64,000 bases of DNA. Source: Rugosimonospora sp040255525 (GTDB lineage: Bacteria; Actinomycetota; Actinomycetes; Mycobacteriales; Micromonosporaceae). Below are positions 16,511-25,186 of this stretch, in pieces; within the stretch, counting starts at the first letter, position 1, and every line of letters begins with the position of its first letter. Location of the stretch: assembly GCA_040255525.1 (NCBI GenBank), contig JBDZVD010000005.1, forward strand, positions 62,001 to 126,000, read 5' to 3'. Position numbers and translations under genes: made by a program. The notes beneath the pieces are model-generated. The model did no database searches and was not told the origin of the DNA. It worked only from the letters and a program-made list of their open reading frames with translations.

Positions 16511-17652
16511 AGCCCGACCCCGACCAGCAGGGGAGCGACTTCGACGGTACGGCCGGTGCGCGCCGACTCGCGCACCGCCTCCATCACGCAGTACGTCTCA
16601 ATGCCTTCGCGCAGATCCGGGCCGACCGATCGTCCGTCCAGCAGAGCCGAAGCGAAGTGTTCTAGGTAGTTCGCGAACTCCCCGTAGTGCATGCCGTGTA
16701 CTTCGTTGTTGAAGTGGTAGTGCCGCAGTTCGTAGAGCAGGTCCTCGGTCACCTCCGCCCCGTCGGGAGCGGTGCGCAGGTAGCGCATGTCGTGGTACTG
16801 AGCCATCGAGGTGCCGTCCGCCCCCCAGAGTAGGCATTCGATGGCGTTGCGGGCAGAGGCGAGTTCGTGCGCTCCGTAGTGGCCCAACGCCCGGCCGATG
16901 CGCCCGTCGGCGGTGCTGGCGTTGACGCTGTAGATGTCGAAGGAGCGGTAGCCGTGCTTTCTGGCCAGGGCCGATCGGGAGCCGACCGCGCTGACCGACA
17001 AGATCGGTCCGAGGTACCAGCGCAGCAGGTCCAGCGGGTGGCTTAGTCCGAGGAATACCCAGTCGGTGCTGTCGGCGATCCATGGCCGGCCGTGGTAGTA
17101 CCAGTCCATCCGGTGGATGTAGTGCGCCTCGACCAATTCGAGGTCACCGACCTCGCCGCGCTCGTAGCCGGCGCGCTGGCGGCGGAACGGTTCGAAGAAC
17201 CGGGTCGACTGGCCGACCAGCAACCGCCCGTTCCGTTCCCGAGCCACTGTGAGCACCCGGCGCGCGTCGTCGAGCGAGTTGACCAGCGGCTTGGTGCACA
17301 CGACAGCCTTGTCCGCCTCGAAGGCGCGGATGATGTGCTCCGCGTGCAGGTGGTCGGGTGTGTAGATAGCGACGATGTCCACGTCGTCGCGGGCCAGCAT
17401 CTCCTCGTAGGAGGCGGTGAACGCCACATCGGGTGCCTCGGCGCGGACCGCCGCGATGGCAGCCGGGTCCAGGTCACAGCCGGCCACGGCGCGGACGTGG
17501 GCGGTGCGTTCCGCGGCCAGCAGCGCGGTGCGCCCTTCGTGCAGGCCGAGCACGCCCAGTCCTAGTGTGGATCCGCCGCCGGGCGGGGCAGGGTACGAGT
17601 GGACCCCTCGGGCCACCCGTGGGAAGTAACCAGCCATCTGTCGCAACGACAT
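16507..17652 (-). CDS. Gfo/Idh/MocA-family NAD(P)-dependent oxidoreductase
   Basis: 381 residues from ATG 17652 (ATG 17637 is also possible; GAGGAG lies directly before the first). The N-terminal Rossmann part has GLGVLGLHEG and ends the first sub-domain with IYTPDHLHAEH and VCTKPL, the equivalent of the family EKP motif with Cys-Thr for Glu. The C-terminal part (about 150-380) is the mixed alpha/beta substrate domain, with HPLDLLRWY as the usual active-site His-Asp region. It likely oxidises or epimerises a sugar or sugar acid delivered by the ABC importer. Enzymes of this family often act with an unrelated hydrolase by 3-keto intermediates; that link to the next gene is inference. Confidence 0.8.
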   Translation of the reverse strand: MSLRQMAGYFPRVARGVHSYPAPPGGGSTLGLGVLGLHEGRTALLAAERTAHVRAVAGCDLDPAAIAAVRAEAPDVAFTASYEEMLARDDVDIVAIYTPDHLHAEHIIRAFEADKAVVCTKPLVNSLDDARRVLTVARERNGRLLVGQSTRFFEPFRRQRAGYERGEVGDLELVEAHYIHRMDWYYHGRPWIADSTDWVFLGLSHPLDLLRWYLGPILSVSAVGSRSALARKHGYRSFDIYSVNASTADGRIGRALGHYGAHELASARNAIECLLWGADGTSMAQYHDMRYLRTAPDGAEVTEDLLYELRHYHFNNEVHGMHYGEFANYLEHFASALLDGRSVGPDLREGIETYCVMEAVRESARTGRTVEVAPLLVGVGL

Positions 17653-17678
17653 CTCCTCGCCGGGTCCAGGTGCACCGT

Positions 17679-18599
17679 TTAGCGGCCGTACCCGGAGGAC
17701 AGCCCCGCAATGATCTTGCGCTGTCCGACGGCGACGACCGCGATGATGGGAATGATCATGAAAGCGCTCAGCGTGCTCATCAAGTCCCACGGGCGCGTAG
17801 CCGCGCCGCTGTTGACCTGCGTGAGCTGCACCAGGCCGATGGTCAACGGCCGGGTCGCGTCGGTGTTCGCGAACACCAGCGGGTAGAACAGCTCGTTCCA
17901 CGTGGTGATGAAGTTGATCAGAAACATCGTGACGAATGCCGGCTTCAGCAACGGCGCTATCACCAGCCACATCGTCTGCGCGAAGTTCGCACCGTCCACG
18001 TACGCGGCCTGTTCCAGCTCGACCGGAAGCTGCTTGACGAACGACACCATCGCCCAGACGGTGAACGGGATCAGCAGGCTGCCCTCCAGCAGGATCAGCC
18101 CCAGGTGTGTGTTCACCAGGCCGAGCCGCTGGAACAGCTTGAACAGCGGGATCGTGGTGGCGATCTGCGGCAGCGCCATCGACAGCAGGAACAGGAGCAA
18201 CAGCGCGTTCGACCCCCGGAAGCGGTAGCGGGCGAACGCGTACGCGGCCAGGAAGCTCAACGCCACCGACAGCAGCGACGCGCCCAGCGCGAACAACAGC
18301 GAGTTGGTGAAGTACTGGACGAGCGGCACCTGTTGCGCGGTGCGGTGCAGGTTGTCCAGCGTCGGGTGTGCCGTCGCGTACGTAGGTGGCACCGACAGCA
18401 GTTGCCCGGTTGGTAGCACGGACGACAACAGGATCCAGTACACCGGCAGGCCGAAGACAAGCAGGAACGCGGCGAATCCCAGGTAGGCACCCAGGCGCCG
18501 CCGGCCACCGGCGAGCCGCCGCCGGCCACCGGCCGGCAGCGGGCCCGTCCGACGGCGCTCGGCCGGCCTCAGCTCATCCGCCGGCACGACATTGCTCAC
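17679..18599 (-). CDS. sugar ABC transporter permease, MalG type
   Basis: 306 residues from GTG 18599, which overlaps the TGA of the MalF-type gene as GTGA. After a basic N-terminus there are about six membrane helices, the first near FAAFLLVFGLPVYWILLSS. The EAA loop is recognisable at LEQAAYVDGANFAQTMWLVIAP. It pairs with the adjacent MalF-type permease and the lipoprotein to import a mono- or oligosaccharide. The operon has no ATPase gene, so a shared MsiK-type ATPase elsewhere in the genome is expected. Confidence 0.88.
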   Translation of the reverse strand: MSNVVPADELRPAERRRTGPLPAGGRRRLAGGRRRLGAYLGFAAFLLVFGLPVYWILLSSVLPTGQLLSVPPTYATAHPTLDNLHRTAQQVPLVQYFTNSLLFALGASLLSVALSFLAAYAFARYRFRGSNALLLLFLLSMALPQIATTIPLFKLFQRLGLVNTHLGLILLEGSLLIPFTVWAMVSFVKQLPVELEQAAYVDGANFAQTMWLVIAPLLKPAFVTMFLINFITTWNELFYPLVFANTDATRPLTIGLVQLTQVNSGAATRPWDLMSTLSAFMIIPIIAVVAVGQRKIIAGLSSGYGR

Positions 18600-19600
18600 A
18601 GGTCCACCTCCACCTTGCGGAACAGCCACAACGCGCCCAGACCGACGACCGCGACCAGAGCGAACAGCAGCATCGCCATGGCCGACGCCGGACCGTAGTC
18701 CAACCCGACGAACGCGTCCTGGTAGGCCAGGTAGCTGAGCACCTGGGTGGCCGTACCGGGACCACCACCGGTCATGCCGAGGATGATGTCGAAGGTGCCG
18801 ATCTGGAAGATCAGCATGAACACACCCATCGTGACCAGCAGCGGCGCCACCAGTGGCACCACGATGCTGCGCAGGGTGCGCAACGCCCCGGCGCCATCCA
18901 TCCGGGCCGCCTGGTGCACCTCGGGCGGGATGCCCTGCAGCCCGGCCAGGATCACTAGGGCGATGAACGGCACCGATCGCCACACGTTCGCCGCGATGAC
19001 CGCGGCCTTGGCCCCGGTCGGGCTGGTCAGCCAGTGGAAGTTCACGCCGACGTGGTGGAGCAGGTCCGGAATGATGCCGAACCCGTCGGCGAACATGAAC
19101 CGGAAGCCGAGCGCGGTGACGATAGCCGGTATCGCCCACGGGATCAGCGCCACGGCCCGGGCCAGTGCCCGCAGCCGGAACGGCGCGTTCAGTAACAGGG
19201 CGAGGGCCATGCCGAGCCCCAGCTCCGCCAGCGTGGACAGGAGGGCGAAGACAATCGTGAACACGATCGCCTGCCGGGGCACCGCCCCAGTCAGCACGTT
19301 CTGGTAGTTGCGCAGCCCCACCACGTGCGTCCCGTCGTTCATCGGACTGGCGTCGGTGAAACTGAGCCACGCGGTGTTCAGGAACGGGTATACCGATGTG
19401 AACAGACGCATCACCAACGCCGGGGTCAACAGGATCGCCGCGATCAGCCACCCGCGCCGGGGCATCCAGGAGAACCGCAACAGGTGCGCGATGCGCCACC
19501 GGGCCCGCTGCCCGAGCGTTTCGTGGTACGCCCCGACGGGACCGGCGACCGGGGCCGGCCGGGTGCCGGTCGTCGCCGCGCCGTCAGCCAGAACTGGCAT
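18596..19600 (-). CDS. sugar ABC transporter permease, MalF type
   Basis: 334 residues, ATG 19600 preceded by GGAGGGAG. There is a cytoplasmic basic start, then six to seven membrane helices beginning with WLIAAILLTPALVMRLF. The EAA motif lies near EVHQAARMDGAGALRTLRSI, followed by the conserved VPLVAPLLVT and FDIILGMTGGGPGTAT segments of the MalF family. It is the second membrane subunit of the importer encoded by this operon. Confidence 0.88.
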   Translation of the reverse strand: MPVLADGAATTGTRPAPVAGPVGAYHETLGQRARWRIAHLLRFSWMPRRGWLIAAILLTPALVMRLFTSVYPFLNTAWLSFTDASPMNDGTHVVGLRNYQNVLTGAVPRQAIVFTIVFALLSTLAELGLGMALALLLNAPFRLRALARAVALIPWAIPAIVTALGFRFMFADGFGIIPDLLHHVGVNFHWLTSPTGAKAAVIAANVWRSVPFIALVILAGLQGIPPEVHQAARMDGAGALRTLRSIVVPLVAPLLVTMGVFMLIFQIGTFDIILGMTGGGPGTATQVLSYLAYQDAFVGLDYGPASAMAMLLFALVAVVGLGALWLFRKVEVDL

Positions 19601-19623
19601 CGTTTTCGCTCCCTCCGGTGCGC

Positions 19624-20940
19624 TCAGCTGCCCAGCGCCGCGATCCGCTGCTTGCCCTGCGCGAGTGCCGTGTTCAGGTCCATCTGGTTGGTCAGGAACG
19701 ACTGACCGATGTCGTCGATGACCGACTCGGCCTTGGCCGCCTGCGGATGGAACGGACGGGGGGTGACGTAGCCGGCGTCGCTGTACTCCTTCATGTACTT
19801 GACGATGCCCTGGTCCCCCAGCTTGTCGAGGATGGACTTGCGGGCGGTCACGAAGAAGGAACTCGCCTGCGCCAGCCGGACCGCCACCTCCGGCGAGGAC
19901 ATGTACCGGACGAACTTACGCGCCGCATCTTGCTTCTTCGACGCCTTGGGGATAGCGATCCCCCAGCCGCCCGCCCAGGTCCGGCTTCCGGCGGGTCCCG
20001 CCACCGGCTTGACGATCTGGGTCTTCGCCGGGCTGTACCAGGCCTTGTTGCCCTGCGACACGTCCCAGAAGAACGTCCACTCCCGCATCGACAGCAGCTT
20101 GTTCGTCATGTACGACGAGTTGAGCTGGTCGTACGTCCAGGTGAGCGCCTCCTTGGGGAACACCTGGTGCTTATAGATCAGATCATGGGCGAACTGGAGC
20201 GCGGTGCGGGTTCCGTCGTCGAACTCGTAGAGCTTGCCGCCCGCTTGCGCGGTCAGGTACGCCAGGTAGACGAACATCAGGCCCGGCTTGCTGGCCGCGT
20301 CGGCGAACGCGTACGCCCCAGTCGCCGCCTTCACCTGCTTGCCCACGCTGACCAGCTCATCCCAGGTACCGGGGGCGTTCAGCTTCTGGGCCGCCAGCAT
20401 GTCGCCGCGCATCCAGTAGTAGCCCAGCTCCCAGTTGTGGTAGACGCGGTACGTCTTGCCGTCGCGCTGGTTCCACTGCTTCATCGCGTCGGTCATGCCG
20501 GGTGTCAGATCGTTCCAGAACTTGTCGTCCAGGACATCGTCCAGTGGGGACAGCCAGTTCGCCCGGCTGAGAGTGGCACATCCGGGGTCGCCGACATCCA
20601 TCACGTCGTAGGGGGAGGTGCCCGAGTTGAAAGCCGGAATCACCTGCGACAGGAGGTCCTGGTCGGTGGCCGGGCCCGACTGCAGATTCACCGTGATACC
20701 GGTCTGCTGCTTGAATTCGGTCAGGAACGGCTTCAGCGCATCGTGTGAGAACGACTGGACTGAGTACGTGATGGACTTCGCCGCGGCGCCGGTGGCGGCC
20801 GAGCCACTCGATCCGCCACACGCGGCCAGCAACGGCGTCGCCGCCGCCCCGCCAGCGGCGACGCCGACCAGCTTCATGACCGACCGACGGGATAGTTGAG
20901 GTGGGGTCTGCGATTCCGGGTGGTGAGCCTTGTCGGACAT
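19624..20940 (-). CDS. extracellular sugar-binding lipoprotein of ABC importer (Tat-type)
   Basis: 438 residues from ATG 20940, with AAGGAAGG upstream. The N-terminus has a twin-arginine motif (SRRSVMKLV) followed by a lipobox LLAAC, so it is predicted to be exported folded by Tat and lipid-anchored. The body is a cluster B/MalE-like binding protein (FKQQTGITVNLQSG near 95, GGWGIAIPK near 320). It delivers substrate to the two permeases downstream. The substrate is unknown; context (ribokinase, RbsD) suggests a pentose or pentose-containing glycoside. Confidence 0.88.
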   Translation of the reverse strand: MSDKAHHPESQTPPQLSRRSVMKLVGVAAGGAAATPLLAACGGSSGSAATGAAAKSITYSVQSFSHDALKPFLTEFKQQTGITVNLQSGPATDQDLLSQVIPAFNSGTSPYDVMDVGDPGCATLSRANWLSPLDDVLDDKFWNDLTPGMTDAMKQWNQRDGKTYRVYHNWELGYYWMRGDMLAAQKLNAPGTWDELVSVGKQVKAATGAYAFADAASKPGLMFVYLAYLTAQAGGKLYEFDDGTRTALQFAHDLIYKHQVFPKEALTWTYDQLNSSYMTNKLLSMREWTFFWDVSQGNKAWYSPAKTQIVKPVAGPAGSRTWAGGWGIAIPKASKKQDAARKFVRYMSSPEVAVRLAQASSFFVTARKSILDKLGDQGIVKYMKEYSDAGYVTPRPFHPQAAKAESVIDDIGQSFLTNQMDLNTALAQGKQRIAALGS

Positions 20941-20981
20941 GATGTTTCGCCTTCCTTCTGGCCATGCACACTGAAATTGGG

Positions 20982-21374
20982 CTAGAACGTCACACCGGCC
21001 ACGAGCGCGACGTTGGCGTACGGGGTGCACTCCCCCGTTCTGACGATCAGACGGGCGCCGCGGATCAGCGCCTTGAACTCCTCGTGCGGCAGCAGGTCGA
21101 CCCGCAGGCCGGACAGCAACCGCTCGATCGTTTCGGCGATCGCCCCGTCCCGGCTCTCCGCCGCGATCACCGCGGACTCGACGACCAAGGCGGCCCGGAC
21201 TGCGGCCAGGGTTTCGCCGAACCGGGGCGTGTTGGGCACCAGGCTCAAATCGACCAGGGGTACCCCGGCCGGCAGCGGCAACCCGGCGTCGCAGACGACC
21301 ACCAAGTCGGTGTGGCCGGCGGCGGCCAGCCCGGCCAGCAGCCTGGGGTTGAGAATCTGTTGGTCATGCAGCAC
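20982..21374 (-). CDS. rbsD: D-ribose pyranase / RbsD-FucU-type sugar mutarotase
   Basis: 130 residues from GTG 21374; the length matches the family. It has the hallmark segments GHTDLVVVCDAGLPLP (active-site His and Asp) and the C-terminal GECTPYANVALVAGVTF, which is almost invariant in RbsD. It interconverts pyranose and furanose or beta forms of ribose or a similar sugar before phosphorylation. The start lies inside the 3' end of the ribokinase gene (11-bp overlap), so the two are coupled. Confidence 0.9.
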   Translation of the reverse strand: MLHDQQILNPRLLAGLAAAGHTDLVVVCDAGLPLPAGVPLVDLSLVPNTPRFGETLAAVRAALVVESAVIAAESRDGAIAETIERLLSGLRVDLLPHEEFKALIRGARLIVRTGECTPYANVALVAGVTF

Positions 21375-22395
21375 TGCCGCTCCCCCTGTCCGTGCTCGAC
21401 GCCAGGCCCCTGCCAGTGACAGGTGGGAGGGGCTCGCCTCCGCCAAACACCGGCGCCGGCTGCCCCGCTCCGGGTCGGGCGGCAAGCAGCGGCGATAGTT
21501 CGTCGCGGTGCGGCAGGGCCTCCTGCGCGCCGTGACGCTGCACGGCCACAGCGCCGGCCGCGTTGCCGACCCGGGCGGCGGTGATCAGGTCGGACCCGGC
21601 GGCCAGGGTCGCGGCGAGCGCGCCCGCGAAGGCGTCACCGGCGCCGACCGTGTCCACCGCGCGCACCGGGAATCCCGATACGGCCACTGCCCGGTCCGCG
21701 TCAACAACTACGGCGCCGGCCGCACCCAGCGTGATCACGACCGACCGGGCGCCAGCCGCCACCAGGCGCCGGCCGGCCGCGGTCGCCTCGTCCGCGGACC
21801 GTGCGTGGCTACCGCTTAGCGCCTCCGCCTCAGATTGGTTAACCAGCAGCACATCGACGTCCGCCAGCAGGGCGGCGGGCAACGGCCGTACCGGAGCGGC
21901 GTTGAGCACCGTCCGCGCTCCGGCGGTCCGGGCCTGCCGCACCGCGGACGCCGCCGCCGCGAGCGGCACCTCCAGTTGGGACAGCAGGACGGCGCCGGGG
22001 CCCAGCGCGCCGGCCGCCGCCCGCGCGTCCGCCTCGCCGACCTCGTTGTTGGCGCCGGGTACCACCGTGATGACGTTCTCCCCCGTCGCGGAGACGAGGA
22101 TCAGCGCAAGGCCGGTGTCGGTGCCCACCTGGCGTACCCGCGTCGTGTCGACGCTCTCTCCGTTCAGGCCACGTAGCAACTGCTCCGCATGGTCGTCCAC
22201 GCCGACCGCACCGACCATGGCCACCGAAGCGCCGAGCCGCCGAGCCGCCACCGCCTGATTGGCACCCTTGCCGCCCCGGCACCGCCGGAACCGGCCCGAG
22301 GTGACGGTCTCTCCCGGGCGAGGCAGCTCGGCGACCTCGGCGACCAGGTCGAGGTTGAGACTCCCGAACACCACCACGTCAGGCACGCGCCGCAC
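21364..22395 (-). CDS. rbsK: ribokinase (PfkB family)
   Basis: 343 residues. PfkB signatures are clear: GSLNLDLVAEVAELPRPGET with GGKGANQAVAARRLG at about 42-56, and the C-terminal DTVGAGDAFAGALA with the catalytic Asp and anion-hole Gly residues. About 45 extra, Pro/Gly-rich residues follow the normal end of the family. It phosphorylates ribose (or a related pentose) with ATP in the cytoplasm. The start overlaps the LacI gene end by 17 bp. With RbsD it forms the first catabolic step of the operon. Confidence 0.88.
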   Translation of the reverse strand: MRRVPDVVVFGSLNLDLVAEVAELPRPGETVTSGRFRRCRGGKGANQAVAARRLGASVAMVGAVGVDDHAEQLLRGLNGESVDTTRVRQVGTDTGLALILVSATGENVITVVPGANNEVGEADARAAAGALGPGAVLLSQLEVPLAAAASAVRQARTAGARTVLNAAPVRPLPAALLADVDVLLVNQSEAEALSGSHARSADEATAAGRRLVAAGARSVVITLGAAGAVVVDADRAVAVSGFPVRAVDTVGAGDAFAGALAATLAAGSDLITAARVGNAAGAVAVQRHGAQEALPHRDELSPLLAARPGAGQPAPVFGGGEPLPPVTGRGLASSTDRGSGSAA

Positions 22396-23446
22396 CCCCC
22401 TCGGGGGTCACCGCGGTCGGGGGTGCCGGAATCCTGACCATCCGGGGTGCCGGGCCGGTCGATTCGCGGACCACCAGATCCACTGCGATGGTCTCCTGGA
22501 CGAGACGGGACGGTCCCTCGGCGAGCAGGTGGTCTATCAGCACCTCCGCCGCGCGGGCGCCGAGCCGGACGACGTCCTGCCGGACGGTACTCAATCTCGG
22601 ACGGATGTACCCTGCGAGGTGGATATCGTCGAACCCGATGACGCTGATGTCCGCCGGCACCCGCAGCCCGGCCTCCTCCACCGCGGCCAACGCTCCGATG
22701 GCGCTCAGGTCGTTGGCCGCGAACACCGCGGTGCAACCCGTGCCGCGTGCCAGCAGTTCCCGGGCGGCCCGGAAGCCGTCCTCCTCCAGGAAGCCACCGG
22801 GGACCACCAGGTCGTCTTCCTCCGGGATACCGGCCGCCGCCAGCGCCTGCCGGTAGCCGGCGAGCCGGGCCGCCGTGACGGTCAGCCCATCCGGGCCGGC
22901 CAGGTGGGCGATGCGGTGGTGGCCAAGAGAGATCAGATGTTCGGTCGCCAGCCTCGCACCCGCCCGGTGGTCGCTCTGCACTACCGACGCCGTGGCAAGC
23001 TGGGTTTCCCGGTCCACGGTCACCACAGGCAGTCCGGCGGTGACCGCCGCGATCCGGTCCGGGCTCAGCCGTGCGCCGGCGAAGATGATCCCGTCGACCT
23101 GCTTGCGGCGCAGCGCCGCGAGGTCCTGCCACAGCCGGATCTGGTCGTCAGCGCTGTCGCTGAGCAGTACCAGATGACCGCGGGCACAGGCGACCTGCTC
23201 AATTCCCTTGATCAGCTCGGGGAAGAACGGGTTGGTGATGTCCGGAACGATGACCGCGATCGTCTGAGTGCTCTTGGCCAGCAGGCTTCGCGCCAGGTCG
23301 TTGGGTTGGTAGCCGAGATCCTGGGCGGCACGCAGCACCCGCGAGCGGGTGGCCTTGGCAATCCGCCCGGTGCCGTTGAGCGCGCGCGAGACTGTCGCGA
23401 TGCTCACCCCCGCGGCGCGGGCCACTTCGTGGATCGTCGTGCGCAT
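22379..23446 (-). CDS. LacI-family repressor heading the RbsK/RbsD sugar operon
   Basis: 355 residues, ATG 23446 with GGAGG at 5-9 bases. The N-terminal HTH and hinge helix (TIHEVARAAGVSIATVSRAL, about 4-23) precede a periplasmic-binding-protein-like core (IAVIVPDITNPFFPEL, VIGFDDIHLAGY). It is the first gene of its own operon. Two near-identical GCGNAAA-type palindromes lie in its leader and beside its -35 box, so autoregulated repression relieved by a sugar is the natural reading. Confidence 0.9.
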   Translation of the reverse strand: MRTTIHEVARAAGVSIATVSRALNGTGRIAKATRSRVLRAAQDLGYQPNDLARSLLAKSTQTIAVIVPDITNPFFPELIKGIEQVACARGHLVLLSDSADDQIRLWQDLAALRRKQVDGIIFAGARLSPDRIAAVTAGLPVVTVDRETQLATASVVQSDHRAGARLATEHLISLGHHRIAHLAGPDGLTVTAARLAGYRQALAAAGIPEEDDLVVPGGFLEEDGFRAARELLARGTGCTAVFAANDLSAIGALAAVEEAGLRVPADISVIGFDDIHLAGYIRPRLSTVRQDVVRLGARAAEVLIDHLLAEGPSRLVQETIAVDLVVRESTGPAPRMVRIPAPPTAVTPEGGAARA

Positions 23447-23457
23447 GCTGCCCTCCG

Positions 23458-23541
23458 GCGCAAAGGTTTACGCGCTCTTTAAGCCGGAGAGTCTGTCCTG
23501 GCCTGGGCAACAGTGTCAACTGTTTGCGCAAAGGTTTTCGC
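23458..23541 (-). promoter_or_regulatory. promoter and two LacI-type operators of the RbsK/RbsD operon
   Basis: On the minus strand TTGACA (23519-23514) and CAGACT (23495-23490) are spaced 18 bp. Two direct copies of GCGCAAAGGTTTNCGC flank it, at 23458-23473 (just downstream of the start) and 23526-23541 (just upstream of -35). They match at 15 of 16 bases, and each is an imperfect palindrome GCGNAAA-NN-TTTNCGC. This layout fits looping or steric repression by the LacI protein encoded immediately downstream. The rest of 23542-23946 shows no gene. Confidence 0.6.
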
Positions 23542-23946
23542 AGCTGTTCGGTCCGGCCAGCTCGCGAGCCGCTCCTGCACCTCCACCCCAGGAGTGGGGT
23601 GACCGGCCGAGGAAAGCCACGTTGATGTGGGCGCGGCGGACGTGATCGCCGCCGGCTACCTACCCGGCCGGTGGGTGCGGTGGGTACGGCGGTTGAGCGG
23701 GCACGACCGGACAAGGCAATGGCGACGATGGGTTACGGGCCGTACGGCAGCGGCCTTCGCGTTCGCAACAGCTCGCGCGCATCGGCCGTTTGCTCTGGCG
23801 TCCGCCGCCGACCGCGTGCCAAACCGCCGCGCTGATCGCGGTTTGCCGGTTGGGCGACGCCGGGTCACACCTGCCGCGCGGCCTCCGGTGGAAGCACCAC
23901 GTCGGCGTCGAGGTGGTCCGCCGGCCACGCGGATCGCGGGCATGCT

Positions 23947-24966
23947 TCACGACGGTGGCGCCGTGGAGCCACGCACGACCAGATGGGTTGGCAACACGAC
24001 GTTCGCCGGCTCGGTCCCTTTTTTGAGAACGTCGACGACCATACGGGCCGCCGTTTCGCCGAACAGGTGGACCGGTTGGCGCACCGTGGTCAGATCGGAC
24101 AGCTCCGCCATCGGGTGATCGTCGATGCCGACGATGGAGACGTCCGAGGGAATCCGCAACCCCATCCGACGTAGCGAGCGCATGGCGCCGATGGCGATCT
24201 CGTCGGAGAAGGCGAAGACGGCCGTCGGCGGCTGTTCGAGGCTGAGCAACTGGTCCATCGCCCGGGCGCCACCGTCGAGGGAGAAGTCGACCCGCACCTC
24301 GAGCTGCGGATCGAACGGTATTTTCGCCGCGGCGAGGGCCCGCCGGTAACCCGTCTCCCGCCCGGTGTCGGGTTGGCGGGTCTCCCCCTCAGGGCCGACG
24401 ATGCGGATGATGCCGATGCGTCGATGCCCCACCCGGATGAGGTGGTCGACCGCCTGGCGACCCGCTTTCGCCTCGTCCACGGCGACGTACGGGTAGCCGC
24501 GTACCCGGCTGCCGGCCATGACGATCGGGACGTTCATGGTGTCGAGCCGTTCCCGCTGCTCGTCGGTGACTGGTACGGCGATCAGTATCGCGGCGTCGAC
24601 CTTCCGGCGCGCGGGAAGCTCAGCGAAGAAGGCGTTGCGGTCCGCCGTGCCGGTAACGCGGTAGAACAGCAGATCCAGGCCGGCGGCCCGGAGTACGGGT
24701 TCAGCGCTGCACAGCACCGCATAGTAGAACCAGCTCTCCGTCTCCGGCACCACCACGGCAACTTTGCGTGTGGTCCGGGTGGCCAGACCGGAGGCTTCGG
24801 GGGAGATCACATACGACAGCTCCTCGGCGATGGCCCCAATCCGCCGCCGCGTGGCGCCAGAGACGCCCGGCGCACCGGAAAGTGCCCGGGAGACCGTCGA
24901 GACCGACACCCTCGCCAGGCGCGCAACATCCTGCATGTTCGGGGCGCGCCGCGAACCGTCCGTCAT
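23947..24966 (-). CDS. LacI-family repressor of the divergent GH13/GH2 operon
   Basis: 339 residues from ATG 24966. The HTH/hinge is MQDVARLARVSVSTVSRALS (about 10-29). The ligand core has VAVVVPETESWFYYAV and VSIVGIDDHPMAEL. It is transcribed away from an operon for GH13, GH2 and a sugar importer. The 220-bp gap between them carries LacI-type operators (CGCAAACGCTTGCG at 24986-24999 lies 19 bp before this ATG). It probably represses both directions and responds to an alpha-glucoside or similar sugar. Confidence 0.88.
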   Translation of the reverse strand: MTDGSRRAPNMQDVARLARVSVSTVSRALSGAPGVSGATRRRIGAIAEELSYVISPEASGLATRTTRKVAVVVPETESWFYYAVLCSAEPVLRAAGLDLLFYRVTGTADRNAFFAELPARRKVDAAILIAVPVTDEQRERLDTMNVPIVMAGSRVRGYPYVAVDEAKAGRQAVDHLIRVGHRRIGIIRIVGPEGETRQPDTGRETGYRRALAAAKIPFDPQLEVRVDFSLDGGARAMDQLLSLEQPPTAVFAFSDEIAIGAMRSLRRMGLRIPSDVSIVGIDDHPMAELSDLTTVRQPVHLFGETAARMVVDVLKKGTEPANVVLPTHLVVRGSTAPPS

Positions 24967-24985
24967 GCCGCAGAGGATAGCAGGG

Positions 24986-25179
24986 CGCAAACGCTTGCGT
25001 TCTGAACAACCTGACGTGAGCAGGGCTCTTGACACGCGCTCAGTCCCCGCTCTACTGTCCCCCGCAAGCGTTTGAGTGAAGTCGCCTCACGAGGCCCGCC
25101 GGCCAGCCGGATCGTTGCTTGACGCTGCGCAAGCGTTCACCTCAAGCATTCACCTCAAGCGTTCACCTCAAGCGTTTGG
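24986..25179 (+). promoter_or_regulatory. promoter with six LacI-type operators, four in a 13-bp tandem array
   Basis: TTGACA (25029-25034) and TACTGT (25053-25058) are spaced 18 bp. Operators: CGCAAACGCTTGCG (24986-24999, six of seven base pairs symmetric), CGCAAGCGTTTGAG (25063-25076, at the start point), then four abutting 13-bp units at 25128-25140, 25141-25153, 25154-25166 and 25167-25179. Each unit has the core YDCAAGCRTT, and three end in CAC. The array ends 7 bp before the ATG at 25187. Thirteen-bp spacing puts successive units on different helix faces. Confidence 0.65.
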
Positions 25180-25186
25180 AATCTTC

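Noticed and set aside
15146..16669. Long plus-strand open frame of about 507 codons opposite the six-hairpin and oxidoreductase genes
   Set aside because: Arg/Pro/Gly-rich antisense frame typical of high-GC DNA; no ribosome binding site, no motifs, and the opposite strand is clearly coding with GTGA coupling.
19618..20748. Plus-strand open frame opposite the Tat-type binding protein gene
   Set aside because: Antisense shadow; the minus strand has the twin-arginine/lipobox signal and the whole binding-protein fold.
25128..25179. Short tandem repeats as a CRISPR array
   Set aside because: Units are 13 bp and abut without spacers; there are no cas genes; the cores are LacI-type half-sites next to a LacI gene.
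25076..25186. Upstream in-frame start of the GH13 gene at 25076
   Set aside because: The extra 37 codons would translate the operator array; GH13 homologues begin near the ATG at 25187.
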